The notes: generated by a model not told the origin, from the letters alone. A stretch of DNA of 53,901 bases from Alphaproteobacteria bacterium (GCA_947445215.1 CANFDA010000002.1:1-53901), one strand, 5' to 3'. Shown: positions 40,783 to 50,279, counted from the first letter of the stretch. Program-made: numbers and translations.

Positions 40783-41720
40783 CAGCGAAGAAGAGCCAAC
40801 TGACGCTGGAATTTCCTGACAACAAATTGCTGGCGGCGCTGTGTGGCGCGCATGAAAAGAATTTCGCCCGGCTGGAGCAGGCGCTGGGTGTGCAGATCTA
40901 CATGCGAGGCAATCTGGTGGCGGTGGAGGGCCCCAATCGCGAACGCGCGGCGGCGATCCTGAAATCGCTCTATGCCCGGCTCAAGGCCGGTGAAAGCGTC
41001 ACGCTAGCGGAAGTGGATTCGGAAGTCCGCTTCACCGAAGCGGGCCGCGAAGCCCAGGCCGGCGCCATCCGCACATCGTCGGGCCGCGTCACCCGTCCAC
41101 GCACGCCCGCGCAAGCTGCCTATCTCGATCTGATGCGGGCGCACCCGCTCACCTTCGGCATCGGTCCTGCCGGCACCGGAAAAACCTATCTCGCCGCCGC
41201 CTTCGCCGCGCACATGCTGCAGGAGCGTCGCGTCGAGCGCATCATTCTCTCGCGTCCCGCCATCGAGGCGGGCGAGCGGCTGGGCTTCCTGCCCGGTGAC
41301 CTCAACGAGAAGGTCGATCCTTATCTGCGCCCGCTCTCCGACGCGCTTTTTGATGTCCTGGGAGACAAGGCTGTAAGATTGAGAGAGCAGGGTGTGATCG
41401 AAGTCGTGCCGCTGGCATTCATGCGCGGACGCACTCTGACGCGGGCATTTGTCATTCTGGACGAGGCTCAGAACGCCACCGGCGCCCAGATGAAGATGGC
41501 GCTGACCCGGTTGGGCGAGGATTCGGTGATGGTGGTGACGGGCGACCGCACCCAGAGCGACCTGCCCGGCGGGCGGGCCGAAGGGCTGGACGAAGCGCTG
41601 CAAATTCTTGAAGGCGTGGAAGGCGTTGGCATCGCCCGCTTCTCCCAGGCCGATGTGGTGCGCCATCCCCTCGTCGGACGTATCGTCGCCGCCTATGATA
41701 AGCGGGATGCGAGCCGTTGA
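40779..41720 (+). CDS. PhoH-like ATPase
   Basis: [68 protein letters not shown]. Confidence 0.95.
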   Translation: MTAKKSQLTLEFPDNKLLAALCGAHEKNFARLEQALGVQIYMRGNLVAVEGPNRERAAAILKSLYARLKAGESVTLAEVDSEVRFTEAGREAQAGAIRTSSGRVTRPRTPAQAAYLDLMRAHPLTFGIGPAGTGKTYLAAAFAAHMLQERRVERIILSRPAIEAGERLGFLPGDLNEKVDPYLRPLSDALFDVLGDKAVRLREQGVIEVVPLAFMRGRTLTRAFVILDEAQNATGAQMKMALTRLGEDSVMVVTGDRTQSDLPGGRAEGLDEALQILEGVEGVGIARFSQADVVRHPLVGRIVAAYDKRDASR

Positions 41721-42250
41721 AGGGGGCGATTACCGTGGTGGTGGAAGAGGCAGCCTGGCGCGGTCATCGCGGTCTTCGGCCCAAGCTGGAAGCGGCGGCG
41801 GAAGCGGCACGCAAGGCTGCCAAGTTGCCCGCGAAGAGCGCTCTCACCATTCTCCTGGCCGGTGACGCGAAGCTGAAGACGCTGAACCGCGACTTTCGCG
41901 GCAAGAACAAGCCCACCAACGTGCTGTCCTTTCCGTCCACTGCTCCCGGCTATGCCGGCGACGTCGCGCTGGCCTATGGCGTGACGAACGCCGAGGCGGT
42001 GAAGGCGAAGAAAAAGTTTGCCGACCATGCCGCGCATCTGGTGGTGCATGGCGTGCTGCATCTGGCGGGCCACGACCATGAGCGCGACGCGGACGCGCAG
42101 GTGATGGAGCCGCTGGAGACCAGGATCCTGGCAAAGCTAGGCATCGCGGACCCTTACGCGAGCGTCGGCCCAGCAGGTTGGGCGGCACCCGATGCCCAAC
42201 CGTCAGCGTTAGGCCGCGCGACCAAAAAGAAAAAAGCGGTTCGCGCATGA
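41717..42250 (+). CDS. ybeY: Endoribonuclease YbeY
   Basis: FRGKNKPTNVLSFP, HLVVHGVLHLAGHDHERDADAQVME; C-terminal tail encoded by repeat-like sequence. Confidence 0.94.
   Translation: MKGAITVVVEEAAWRGHRGLRPKLEAAAEAARKAAKLPAKSALTILLAGDAKLKTLNRDFRGKNKPTNVLSFPSTAPGYAGDVALAYGVTNAEAVKAKKKFADHAAHLVVHGVLHLAGHDHERDADAQVMEPLETRILAKLGIADPYASVGPAGWAAPDAQPSALGRATKKKKAVRA
42206..42245 (+). repeat. Dispersed repeat family 1, partial copy within ybeY 3' end
   Basis: TTAGGCCGCGCGACCAAAAAGAAAAAAGCGGTTCGCGC; core AGGCCGCGCGACCAAAAA matches the nth-terminal copy apart from one base. Confidence 0.55.
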
Positions 42251-43125
42251 GCAGCGACGGCGACATATCCCTCTGGAAGAAAATCCAGCGCGTGCTGCAA
42301 GGCGAACGCGCCGGGCAGGCCGCGATCCGCGAAAGCCTGGAAGAAGTGACCGAGGAAAGCGAGCGCCAGTCGCCCGCGCTCGCGGATGCCGAGCGGGTGC
42401 TGCTCGCCAACCTGCTGAAGTTCGGCGAACTCCGGCTCAAGGATGTGATGGTGCCGCGCGCCGCCATCATCGCGGTGGACGAAACCGTGTCGATGAACGA
42501 TCTGGTGCAGCTGTTCCGCGAGGCGCAGCATTCGCGCCTGCCCATGTATCGCGAGACGCTCGACGATCCCACCGGCCTGGTGCATGTGAAGGACGTTCTG
42601 GCGCTGCTGCAGGATGCGCCGGGCGGCGGCTATCGCCTGCCGGATGTGCCCATCGCGGGCCTGCGCCGCCCCATTCTGTTTGTGCCGCCGTCGATGCGGG
42701 CGCTGGACCTGCTGCTCAAGATGCAAACCAGCCATACCCATCTGGCACTAGTGATCGACGAATATGGCGGCACCGACGGGCTGGTATCCATCGAGGACAT
42801 CATCGAGGAAATCGTGGGCGACATCGCCGACGAGCATGACGACGAGCCCATGGCGCTGAAGCGCGAAGGCGACAGCTTCGTGGCAGATGCCCGCATGGAG
42901 CTGGAGGATTTCGCGGAAGCGGCGGGCTTCGCACTGCCCGCGCCGGACGACAATGAAGGCGTGGATTCGCTGGGCGGCTTCGTGGTGTCGCATCTGGGCC
43001 GCGTGCCGCAGCGAGGCGAGATCGTGGAAGGCCCGGCGGGCTTCGTCTTCGAAGTGCTGGAAGCCGATCCCCGCCGCGTCCACCGCCTGCGTATTCGCCC
43101 GCCGCGAGAGGGCGCCGCCACTTGA
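42247..43125 (+). CDS. CorC/HlyC family protein (CBS-pair + transporter-associated domain)
   Basis: LKDVMVPRAAIIAVDETVSMNDLVQLFREAQHSRLPMYRETLDDPTGLVHVKD, VIDEYGGTDGLVSIEDIIEEIVGDI. Confidence 0.94.
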   Translation: MSSDGDISLWKKIQRVLQGERAGQAAIRESLEEVTEESERQSPALADAERVLLANLLKFGELRLKDVMVPRAAIIAVDETVSMNDLVQLFREAQHSRLPMYRETLDDPTGLVHVKDVLALLQDAPGGGYRLPDVPIAGLRRPILFVPPSMRALDLLLKMQTSHTHLALVIDEYGGTDGLVSIEDIIEEIVGDIADEHDDEPMALKREGDSFVADARMELEDFAEAAGFALPAPDDNEGVDSLGGFVVSHLGRVPQRGEIVEGPAGFVFEVLEADPRRVHRLRIRPPREGAAT

Positions 43126-44627
43126 CGCGCCTCGCGGATTGCCTGCGCGCTTTGACCGGCTGGCGGCGGCTGCTGGCCGCCATCCTGCTGGGCGCGGTTT
43201 CCTCCACCGCCTTCCCGCCCTTTTATTTCTTTCCGGCCCTGCTGCTCGGGCTGGCGGCGCTGGAGCTGCTGCTGGATGGCGCGCCCACCGCGCGGGCGGC
43301 TGCCGTCACCGGCTGGGGCTTTTTCTTCGGCCAGTTCCTGATCGGGCTGCACTGGATCGCCTATCCCTTCATGGTCGATTCGGCGGCGCATCTGTGGCAA
43401 CTGCCTTTCGCAGTGACGCTGATGCCCGCGGGCCTGGGCCTGTTCGGCGCGCTGGCTTGCGGCATGGCGGCTTACCTGCGCGCCAGAGGCGCGGCGCGCC
43501 ATGTCCTGCTGGCGGTGTGCATCGCCGCCACCGAATGGCTGCGCGGGCACATCTTCACCGGCTTTCCCTGGAACCTGCCAGCCTATGCCTGGGGCGCGGT
43601 GCCGGAAGTGATGCAGGGCGCGGCCCTCTTTGGCGCCTATGGCCTGTCGCTGCTGACGTTGCTGCTGGGGGTTTCGCTAGGGGATTTCGCGCGCCGCCGT
43701 GTGATGCTGCCGGCGGCGATGCTGCTGATCTTCGCGGTGCTATGGGGCTTTGGCCTGCTGCGGCTGGCCGCGCCTAATACTTATGTCCCCGGCGTGTCGC
43801 TGCGGCTGGTGCAGCCCAATATTCCGCAGGCCGAGATGCATGGCGGCTTCCTGCCGCGCAACTGGCAGCGCCTGACAAGCCTGACGCAACGCCCCGGCAA
43901 TCCCACGCACATCATCTGGCCGGAATCGGCGGCAGCTTTCCAATTGGCGCGCTCGCAGGAGGCGCTGGCGGGAATCGCCCAGCTGACGGCGGGGCGGGCG
44001 TCTTTGCTGACCGGAACGGTACGGTTGGACGCGCAAGGCGCTTACAACAGCCTTTACCTGTTCGGGCCGGGCGGACAGACGCTGGGCATTTACGACAAAT
44101 CCCATCTGGTGCCGTTCGGCGAATATCTGCCGCTGGCGCCGCTGCTCTCCCGTCTCGGTTTCAGCAAGCTGACAGTCGGCCAGACAGGCTTCGTGGCAGG
44201 CGACGGCCCACGCGCCTACAGCGTGCCCGGCGCGCCGCCGCTGACGCCGCTGATCTGCTACGAGGCGATATTTCCCGGCGCGGTCCCGCGCGCCTCCGGC
44301 CGCCCCGGCTGGCTGGTCAATGTCACGGATGATTCTTGGTTCGGGCCCTGGGCCGGGCCGAACCAGCATCTGCTGATCGCGCGGATGCGGGCGATCGAGG
44401 AAGGCCTGCCCATGGCGCGGGCCGCCAATACCGGCATCAGCGCTATGATCGACGCACGCGGCGGCATCGTGGCCAGCCTCGGCCTCAACCAGGGCGGCGT
44501 GGTGGATTCAGGCCTGCCACAAGCCCTGCCGCCGACGCCCTATGCGCGCTTCGGCGATCTCGGATTTGCCATAATTTTATTGGCTTCTGTGTTCGCCACC
44601 GTGCTGCTGTCGCTGCGGCGGCGTTGA
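43122..44627 (+). CDS. lnt: Apolipoprotein N-acyltransferase
   Basis: WPESAAAF, YDKSHLVPFGEYLP, CYEAIFPG, VNVTDDSWFGPWAGPNQHLLIARMRAIE. Confidence 0.96.
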   Translation: MTRLADCLRALTGWRRLLAAILLGAVSSTAFPPFYFFPALLLGLAALELLLDGAPTARAAAVTGWGFFFGQFLIGLHWIAYPFMVDSAAHLWQLPFAVTLMPAGLGLFGALACGMAAYLRARGAARHVLLAVCIAATEWLRGHIFTGFPWNLPAYAWGAVPEVMQGAALFGAYGLSLLTLLLGVSLGDFARRRVMLPAAMLLIFAVLWGFGLLRLAAPNTYVPGVSLRLVQPNIPQAEMHGGFLPRNWQRLTSLTQRPGNPTHIIWPESAAAFQLARSQEALAGIAQLTAGRASLLTGTVRLDAQGAYNSLYLFGPGGQTLGIYDKSHLVPFGEYLPLAPLLSRLGFSKLTVGQTGFVAGDGPRAYSVPGAPPLTPLICYEAIFPGAVPRASGRPGWLVNVTDDSWFGPWAGPNQHLLIARMRAIEEGLPMARAANTGISAMIDARGGIVASLGLNQGGVVDSGLPQALPPTPYARFGDLGFAIILLASVFATVLLSLRRR

Positions 44628-44723
44628 TTCTTAAGTAAACTTGTCTGTTCGCTTTGATGACGTTTGAAGTTACGTTGGTATAGACGTGGGTGTGTTGTTC
44701 CCGCTTCCAGGGGGTGTGTTCTG

Positions 44724-45134
44724 GTGCCGAAGAAGCAAGCCAATCCCGTTGATGTGCAGGTGGGCAATCGGGTCCGCATTCGCCGCATGCTGATCGGCAT
44801 GAGCCAGGAACGCCTAGGCCAATTGCTCAGCCTCACCTTCCAGCAGGTTCAGAAATACGAGAAGGGTGTCAACCGCATCGGCGCGGGCCGTCTGTTCGAT
44901 GTCTCGCGCATCCTGGGCGTGCCGATCGATTATTTCTATGAAGGCATGGGCGCGAAACTGGCGGGCCAGGACGGCTTCGCCGAGGACAGCGCGCCGCCGG
45001 TGATGGAGTTCGTCTCATCCGGCGAAGGGCTTCAGCTTTCGCTGGCCTTCATGAAGATCAAGGACAGCAAGGTGCGCAAACGCGTGCTGGATCTTGTGAA
45101 AAGCCTGGCGGAAGAAGAAGCCGAAAAAGCGTAA
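44724..45134 (+). CDS. XRE/HTH_3 transcriptional regulator
   Basis: VDVQVGNRVRIRRMLIGMSQERLGQLLSLTFQQVQKYEKGVNRIGAGRLFDVSRILGVPIDYFYEGM; GTG start. Confidence 0.92.
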   Translation: MPKKQANPVDVQVGNRVRIRRMLIGMSQERLGQLLSLTFQQVQKYEKGVNRIGAGRLFDVSRILGVPIDYFYEGMGAKLAGQDGFAEDSAPPVMEFVSSGEGLQLSLAFMKIKDSKVRKRVLDLVKSLAEEEAEKA

Positions 45135-45140
45135 GGACGC

Positions 45141-45464
45141 TTATTCGGTTTTTCGCGACGCTTTCTCTTGCAGCCCCGATTGTGCCTCGCGCGCCTTGAG
45201 CGCGGCATACACATCGTCCGGCGTGACGCCCGCCGCCGCCCACAGCACCAGCAGGTGATAAAGCACGTCGGCGCTTTCCGCCGTCAGCGCCTTCGCGTCG
45301 CTCGCCGTGGCGGCGATCACTGCTTCCACCGCTTCTTCGCCGAACTTCTTGGCGCACTTCTCCACGCCCGCGGCCAACAGCTTCGCGGTGTAGGAGGTTT
45401 GCGCATCGGCGCTCTTGCGAGCGGCGATGGTGGCAAAGAGGCGGTCCAAAGAGTGTTCGCTCAT
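45141..45464 (-). CDS. hisE: Phosphoribosyl-ATP pyrophosphatase
   Basis: [57 protein letters not shown]. Confidence 0.94.
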   Translation of the reverse strand: MSEHSLDRLFATIAARKSADAQTSYTAKLLAAGVEKCAKKFGEEAVEAVIAATASDAKALTAESADVLYHLLVLWAAAGVTPDDVYAALKAREAQSGLQEKASRKTE

Positions 45465-45528
45465 GCGCTGCTCCTAGCATGGAGACGCTGGTCCCGAAAA
45501 ATCCGCTTGCCAAACCGGTTCTTTCAGA

Positions 45529-45557
45529 TTACTCTATCACACAGAGTTATCTATTAT
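45529..45557 (+). promoter_or_regulatory. Candidate sigma70-like promoter with embedded palindrome ACTCTATCACACAGAGT (45531-45547)
   Basis: TTACTC - 17 nt - TATTAT, 12 nt before ATG at 45570; palindrome overlaps -35/spacer. Confidence 0.4.
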
Positions 45558-45569
45558 AGTGGGACAGCC

Positions 45570-46155
45570 ATGAGGCTGTCACCGAACGAAGCTGATGAAA
45601 TACTTGGAGAAATCAGCCGCACCGAACAGCGCAGCGCCTAGGCGCACTGCTACTCCTATTCCAGGCCGAAATTCATTCTGTGGGGGCTGATCTGAGTGGC
45701 GGGCTACCCCGGCAGCTATCTGCTGCCGAACTACGGCTTCGTTGGCGCCATCAACTGGCCCTAGTTCGGGTTGAGCCTCATGGGCTTTGTTGGCAGCCAT
45801 TTCATAGGCCGCCATCAGCCCCGTCATTTCAATGCCGAACAACGCGCGGCGGCCCGCGCCGACGGTTTGCGCATCGGCTTGTCCGTTTTTGCGGCATGGC
45901 TCTTTATGATTGCCACAGTCATCGTGATGCGGCCAGCCAATCTCGCCGCCGTGGGCGCCTTCAATCCCTGCTGGTGGCGCTGGCCTATACCGTCTTCAGT
46001 ATCTGGCGCGGCCCGCGCTTCTCTATGCCGGAATTGCGGTGGCGGCGCTGACGATGGGTGGCTGGCTCTGGCTGCTCGAAATTTTCGTGCTATGGATGGC
46101 GTTTGTCGGCGGCGGCTCGCTGATCCTGACCGGCTTCTGGCTCAGGAAGGTGTGA
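45570..46155 (+). pseudogene. Small multi-TM membrane protein gene with three in-frame stops and frameshifts
   Basis: MRLSPNEADEILGEISRTEQRSA*AHCYSYSRPKFILWGLI*VAGYPGSYLLPNYGFVGAINWP*FGLSLMGFVGSHFIGRH... then shifted frames ALAYTVFSIWRGPRF and LYAGIAVAALTMGGWLWLLEIFVLWMAFVGGGSLILTGFWLRKV*. Confidence 0.75.
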
Positions 46156-46156
46156 G

Positions 46157-46453
46157 ATGGCCGAACTCAATACAATCATCCATCAGCCGATGCGGCTGAA
46201 GATCATGTCGGCTCTGAAGGCGTTCCCGCCGGGCGAGCAGTTGGAATTCGTGCGGCTGAAGAAACTGGTCGAAGCCACCGAAGGAAATCTGGGCGCCCAT
46301 ATTCAGACGCTGGAGGAGGCGGGCTATGTCGCGGTAGAGAAAGACTTCGTCGACAACCGCCCCCGCACACGGGTCAAGCTGAGCAAGGAAGGCCGCCGCG
46401 CCTTCGAGGATTACGTCGCCTATCTGCGCGAGATATTGGGAAGCGCGTCATGA
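46157..46453 (+). CDS. Winged-helix (MarR/ArsR-like) DNA-binding regulator
   Basis: IHQPMRLKIMSALKAFPPGEQLEFVRLKKLVEATEGNLGAHIQTLEEAGYVAVEKDFVDNRPRTRVKLSKEGRRAFEDYVAYLREIL. Confidence 0.88.
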   Translation: MAELNTIIHQPMRLKIMSALKAFPPGEQLEFVRLKKLVEATEGNLGAHIQTLEEAGYVAVEKDFVDNRPRTRVKLSKEGRRAFEDYVAYLREILGSAS

Positions 46454-46640
46454 CCGTGCCGCTCTTCCGTTGCCGTTACGGGCCGTATCGTCGTCCCCGA
46501 GCGGGCTGCCCCCGCTTCGAAAACGACGACGCCTGAAGCCAGTTCACCTGAACCAGATCCATTGAACAGAGCCTTGCGAACGCCGGAAAATCTCCTTCCG
46601 GCGGCAGAGCGGGGCCGTCTCCAACCAGAGGAATTTTTGC

Positions 46641-47075
46641 ATGTCGCATCACATCTCTCTCATCGCACTTTCTGCTGTTCTTGCCCTGTGCCCTGCCGTG
46701 CCGGTCCAGGCTGCGCCGCGGCTGTTCGGCGACAGTGTGCTGCTGAGGCAGGATGGCTTCACCGACGAAATAAACGGCCAGGGGCCGGACCTGGTGCTGC
46801 TGGCCGCGGGCCCGTCCGATGGCTGGAAAACGGTGATCCGTCATCTGCGCGGCCGGTATCCTGTTCACCTGATTGTGCTGGACCGGCCGGACGGCGATAT
46901 CGCGGCGGTCGATGCCTGGCTGGTCAAGCGGGGCTGGACGCCTGTGCTGTTGGCGGGTGAAGCCCCGGCAGCCGCGCTGGCCGCCGCACATCCCGAAAAT
47001 GTGAAACAGGTGTTGCAGCTGCAGGGTGCGTCCGAAACCATGATCGCGGCGCTGAAAGCGTTTCTGCGCGGCTGA
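46641..47075 (+). CDS. Secreted small protein resembling a shortened, degenerate alpha/beta hydrolase
   Basis: Signal peptide; INGQGPDLVLLAAGPSDGWKTVIRHLRGRYPVHLIVLDRP...TPVLLAGEAPAAALAAAHPENVKQVLQLQGAS. Confidence 0.5.
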   Translation: MSHHISLIALSAVLALCPAVPVQAAPRLFGDSVLLRQDGFTDEINGQGPDLVLLAAGPSDGWKTVIRHLRGRYPVHLIVLDRPDGDIAAVDAWLVKRGWTPVLLAGEAPAAALAAAHPENVKQVLQLQGASETMIAALKAFLRG

Positions 47076-47084
47076 TGACGGGTC

Positions 47085-47885
47085 TCAAAGACCGAGGCGG
47101 GCGTACACATCGGAAAGCGTGGCGCCCGCCTGCCGCAAGGCTTCCAAGGTCACGGCATTGTCCCGCTTGGAGAACTTCTTCCCGCTGTCGTCCAAAATCA
47201 GACGGTGATGGGCATAGTCAGGTTCGGGCAATTGCAGCAGCGCCTGCAGCAGCCGCTGCACATGGGTGGCGTCGCGCAAGTCTTCGCCCCGCGTCACCAG
47301 CGTCACGTTCTGGAAGGCGTCATCCACTACCACCGCCAGGTGATAGGCGGCCGGAAGGTCTTTGCGCGCAAGCACGATGTCGCCGAAGCGCAGCGGCAGC
47401 ACCGCATGGTTTTTGCCATGCTCACAGAAACTGAGGGGCGCTGCCAATGCCGCCGCCTTCTGCGCATCCAGCCGCAGCACATGTGGCTTGCCGGACGGCG
47501 CGTCCTTCAGGTGGCGGCAGGTGCCGGGATAGATCGGACCGTCCGGACCATGCTGCGCCTCGCCCGCACGCGCGAACTCGTCGGCGATATCCTTGCGGGT
47601 GCAGAAACAGGGATAGGTCAGGCCCATGCGCGTGAGCTGCGCCAGCGCCTCGGCATAGGCGGCATCACGGCGGGACTGGCGCAGCGCCGGCTCGCCCCAG
47701 GACAGGCCCAGCCATTTCAGGTCGCGGTAGATGGCCTCAATGAATGCGTCGCGGCTGCGGCCCCGGTCCAAGTCTTCCAGCCGCAGCAGGAAATTGTCGC
47801 CCGCTTCGCGCGCCGTCAGCGCCGCGAAGGCATGACCCAGATGCAGCAGGCCGGTCGGCGAGGGGGCAAAACGGGTGACAATCAT
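47085..47885 (-). CDS. gluQ: Glutamyl-Q tRNA(Asp) synthetase
   Basis: RFAPSPTGLLHLGHAFAALTA, LRLEDLDRGRSRDAFIEAI, LILDDSGKKFSKRDNAVTL. Confidence 0.95.
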   Translation of the reverse strand: MIVTRFAPSPTGLLHLGHAFAALTAREAGDNFLLRLEDLDRGRSRDAFIEAIYRDLKWLGLSWGEPALRQSRRDAAYAEALAQLTRMGLTYPCFCTRKDIADEFARAGEAQHGPDGPIYPGTCRHLKDAPSGKPHVLRLDAQKAAALAAPLSFCEHGKNHAVLPLRFGDIVLARKDLPAAYHLAVVVDDAFQNVTLVTRGEDLRDATHVQRLLQALLQLPEPDYAHHRLILDDSGKKFSKRDNAVTLEALRQAGATLSDVYARLGL

Positions 47886-47959
47886 GGCGGGTTCTATATC
47901 TTCGCCCCGGGGCGCGGATGCGCCCCTTTGTTATCGCCTTTTAGAACGCACGAGGCCCA

Positions 47960-48610
47960 ATGTCTTCCGATGCCCCCCGCCTGGCCCCGCTCAACGGCAA
48001 GGCCCGTCAGCTTGTCGTGCTGGTGCATGGCTATGGCGCCGATGGCGCCGACCTGCTTTCGCTGGGCCAGCATTGGCAGCAAGCCCTGCCGGATGCCGCC
48101 TTCGCCTCGCCCAATGCGCCGACGCAGGTCCCGGGCGCGCCGGGCTATCAGTGGTTTCCGCTGCGCACCCTGGACGCCAACGACGTAATCCCAGGCGCCG
48201 CCTCGGCTGCGCCGGGGCTGGAGGCTTTTCTCGAAGCCGAACTGAAGGCCCAGAATGTCGCGCCGGAAAATCTCGTGCTGGTCGGTTTCAGCCAGGGCGC
48301 GATGATGGCGCTGTATGTCGGCCTGCGCCGCAAGGTGCCGCCCGCCGCCATTCTGGCTTTTTCCGGCCAGTTGCCCGGCCTGATCCCGCAGCCCGCGCCG
48401 GGCGGCCACTATCCTCCGGTCTTCATCAGCCATGGCGACAGCGACAATGTGGTGCCGCCGCAATTGATGTTCCTGGCCATGGGCGCCATGCAGCAGGTCG
48501 GCATCACGCCGGACTGGCATCTGGCTCGCGGTGTCGCCCATGGCATCGACCCGGAAAGCCTGGAGCTGGCCGGGCAATTTCTCCTGAAAGCGCTTGCCAA
48601 TAGGCCGTAA
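47960..48610 (+). CDS. Phospholipase/carboxylesterase family alpha/beta hydrolase
   Basis: LVVLVHGYGADGADLLSLG, LVGFSQGAMMALYVGL, FISHGDSDNVVPP. Confidence 0.92.
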   Translation: MSSDAPRLAPLNGKARQLVVLVHGYGADGADLLSLGQHWQQALPDAAFASPNAPTQVPGAPGYQWFPLRTLDANDVIPGAASAAPGLEAFLEAELKAQNVAPENLVLVGFSQGAMMALYVGLRRKVPPAAILAFSGQLPGLIPQPAPGGHYPPVFISHGDSDNVVPPQLMFLAMGAMQQVGITPDWHLARGVAHGIDPESLELAGQFLLKALANRP

Positions 48611-48701
48611 CCGGACTGTCGCAAGGAGGGGCTTGAGTGTTACGCGAATCTGCCACTAGATTCGGGAAAAAGAGGAGAGCCGCCTTCACAGTACCAGATC
48701 C

Positions 48702-49274
48702 GTGCTAACGCCCAGCGTGACCTCAAGCGCCCTCGGAGCGACATGTCCGGCGCTGGTGCTCAACGCCGACTATCGGCCGCTGAGCTATTATCCGCTTTCG
48801 CTCTGGTCCTGGCAGGACGCCATCAAGGCGGTCTTTCTCGAACGGGTGAGCATCCTGGAGGAATATGACCGGGAAGTGCATTCGGCGCGCTTCTCGATGC
48901 GGCTGCCCTCGGTCATTGCGCTCAAGACTTATATCCGGCCGTCGCGCCATCCCGCCTTCACCCGCTTCAATGTTTTCCTGCGCGACGAGTTCGAGTGCCA
49001 GTATTGCGGCGACGACCGCGAACTGACCTTCGACCATGTCATTCCGCGTTCGCGCGGCGGCCGCACCACCTGGGAGAATGTCGTCACCGCCTGTTCGCCC
49101 TGCAACCTGACCAAGGGCTGGCTGATGCCGGCGCAGGCCAAGATGTTTCCGCGCATCCGGCCGCATCCGCCCACGGTGACGGAACTGCGCGAGCATGGCC
49201 GCAAGTTTCCGCCCAACCATCTGCATGAAAGCTGGGCGGACTATCTCTACTGGGATAGCGAGTTGGAGCCTTAG
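48702..49274 (+). CDS. HNH endonuclease
   Basis: CQYCGDDRELTFDHVIPRSRGGRTTWENVVTACSPCNLTKG. Confidence 0.92.
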   Translation: MLTPSVTSSALGATCPALVLNADYRPLSYYPLSLWSWQDAIKAVFLERVSILEEYDREVHSARFSMRLPSVIALKTYIRPSRHPAFTRFNVFLRDEFECQYCGDDRELTFDHVIPRSRGGRTTWENVVTACSPCNLTKGWLMPAQAKMFPRIRPHPPTVTELREHGRKFPPNHLHESWADYLYWDSELEP

Positions 49275-49813
49275 ATGCGCTCGGACAGCTTGATCGCCAC
49301 GCGGCAGCCCGCCTTGATCGCTTTCGACAGCAGCTTGTAACCCGGCGCCTGTTCCGCGCCGTTTTCCAGCGCGGTTTCGCGGTGCTCGGCTTCCTCGGCG
49401 CGGAATTCCGCCACCGTCGCCTGCAGGGCGTCATCCTTGCCTTCCAGCGCTGCGACCTGTCCGGCGTAATGCTCGTCGATCACTTCCTCGACGGCGGCGG
49501 TGCAGGCGAAGGCGGCTTTCTCCCCCATCAGCGCCGTGGCCGCGCCCAGCGCGAAACCGGCGACGCGCCACACCGGCTCCAGCGCGGTGGGCCGCACCTT
49601 GCGTTCGTTCACCAGCTTGTCGAAGGCTTTCAGATGCCGCTCTTCCTGCGCCGCCATGTGGCGGATGGTGTCGGCGGCGGCGCCGTGCTTCAGCACCGCC
49701 AGCTGGCCCTGATAGATGCGCACCGCGCCATATTCGCCCGCATGATCGACCCGGATCATGGCGTCGATGTCGAGCGGCGCGCCGGGCGCGGCGGGCTTGG
49801 CCTTACGGCTCAT
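49271..49813 (-). CDS. coq7: Demethoxyubiquinone hydroxylase (Coq7)
   Basis: IDAMIRVDHAGEYGAVRIYQGQLAVLKHG, EERHLKAFDKLV, EEVIDEHYAGQV, EFRAEEAEHRETALE di-iron motifs. Confidence 0.94.
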   Translation of the reverse strand: MSRKAKPAAPGAPLDIDAMIRVDHAGEYGAVRIYQGQLAVLKHGAAADTIRHMAAQEERHLKAFDKLVNERKVRPTALEPVWRVAGFALGAATALMGEKAAFACTAAVEEVIDEHYAGQVAALEGKDDALQATVAEFRAEEAEHRETALENGAEQAPGYKLLSKAIKAGCRVAIKLSERI

Positions 49814-50279
49814 GGGCGGTCTTTCCCAGCAGAACGCCGCCGATACCGGCCAGCCCCAATGAGAAGAAAGCATTCCAGAAAGCCAGCGTCTGGCCCAGAA
49901 AGACCTGTTGCAGCAGACTGCAGGACGGTGCGGGCGCCATATCGCTGCCCAGGACGAAGCGCGCGCCGGAGCAGGTGGTGGGGCCGGGCAGAACGCCCCA
50001 CTGAAAGCCGGTCTGCCACGCGCCGATGAGACCCGATGTGAGCACCAGCAGGATCGTGACCGTGGCGATGGGAAAGGCGAAGCGACGCGGCAGGAAGCCG
50101 CCGCCCATCACGCCGACGATAGCGGCGGCGATGTGTGGCCAGCGCTGCCAGTGACACATCGGGCAGGGCGGCATGGCACCCAGATACTGATAACCCAGCG
50201 CGCCCATGATCAGCGCCAGCGCACCGGCGCCGACCGCGATGGCGATCCAGTCAGCGCGCAAAGACTGCGTTGTCGTCAT
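49803..50279 (-). CDS. DsbB family disulfide bond formation protein
   Basis: YQYLGAMPPCPMCHWQRWPHIAAAIVG; 4 TM segments; second Cys pair PTTCSG..SCSLLQQ. Confidence 0.9.
   Translation of the reverse strand: MTTTQSLRADWIAIAVGAGALALIMGALGYQYLGAMPPCPMCHWQRWPHIAAAIVGVMGGGFLPRRFAFPIATVTILLVLTSGLIGAWQTGFQWGVLPGPTTCSGARFVLGSDMAPAPSCSLLQQVFLGQTLAFWNAFFSLGLAGIGGVLLGKTAHEP

Noticed and set aside
48702-49274. HNH endonuclease as part of a defence island
   Set aside because: The protein resembles the common standalone alphaproteobacterial HNH family and neighbours are housekeeping genes (hydrolase, coq7, dsbB).
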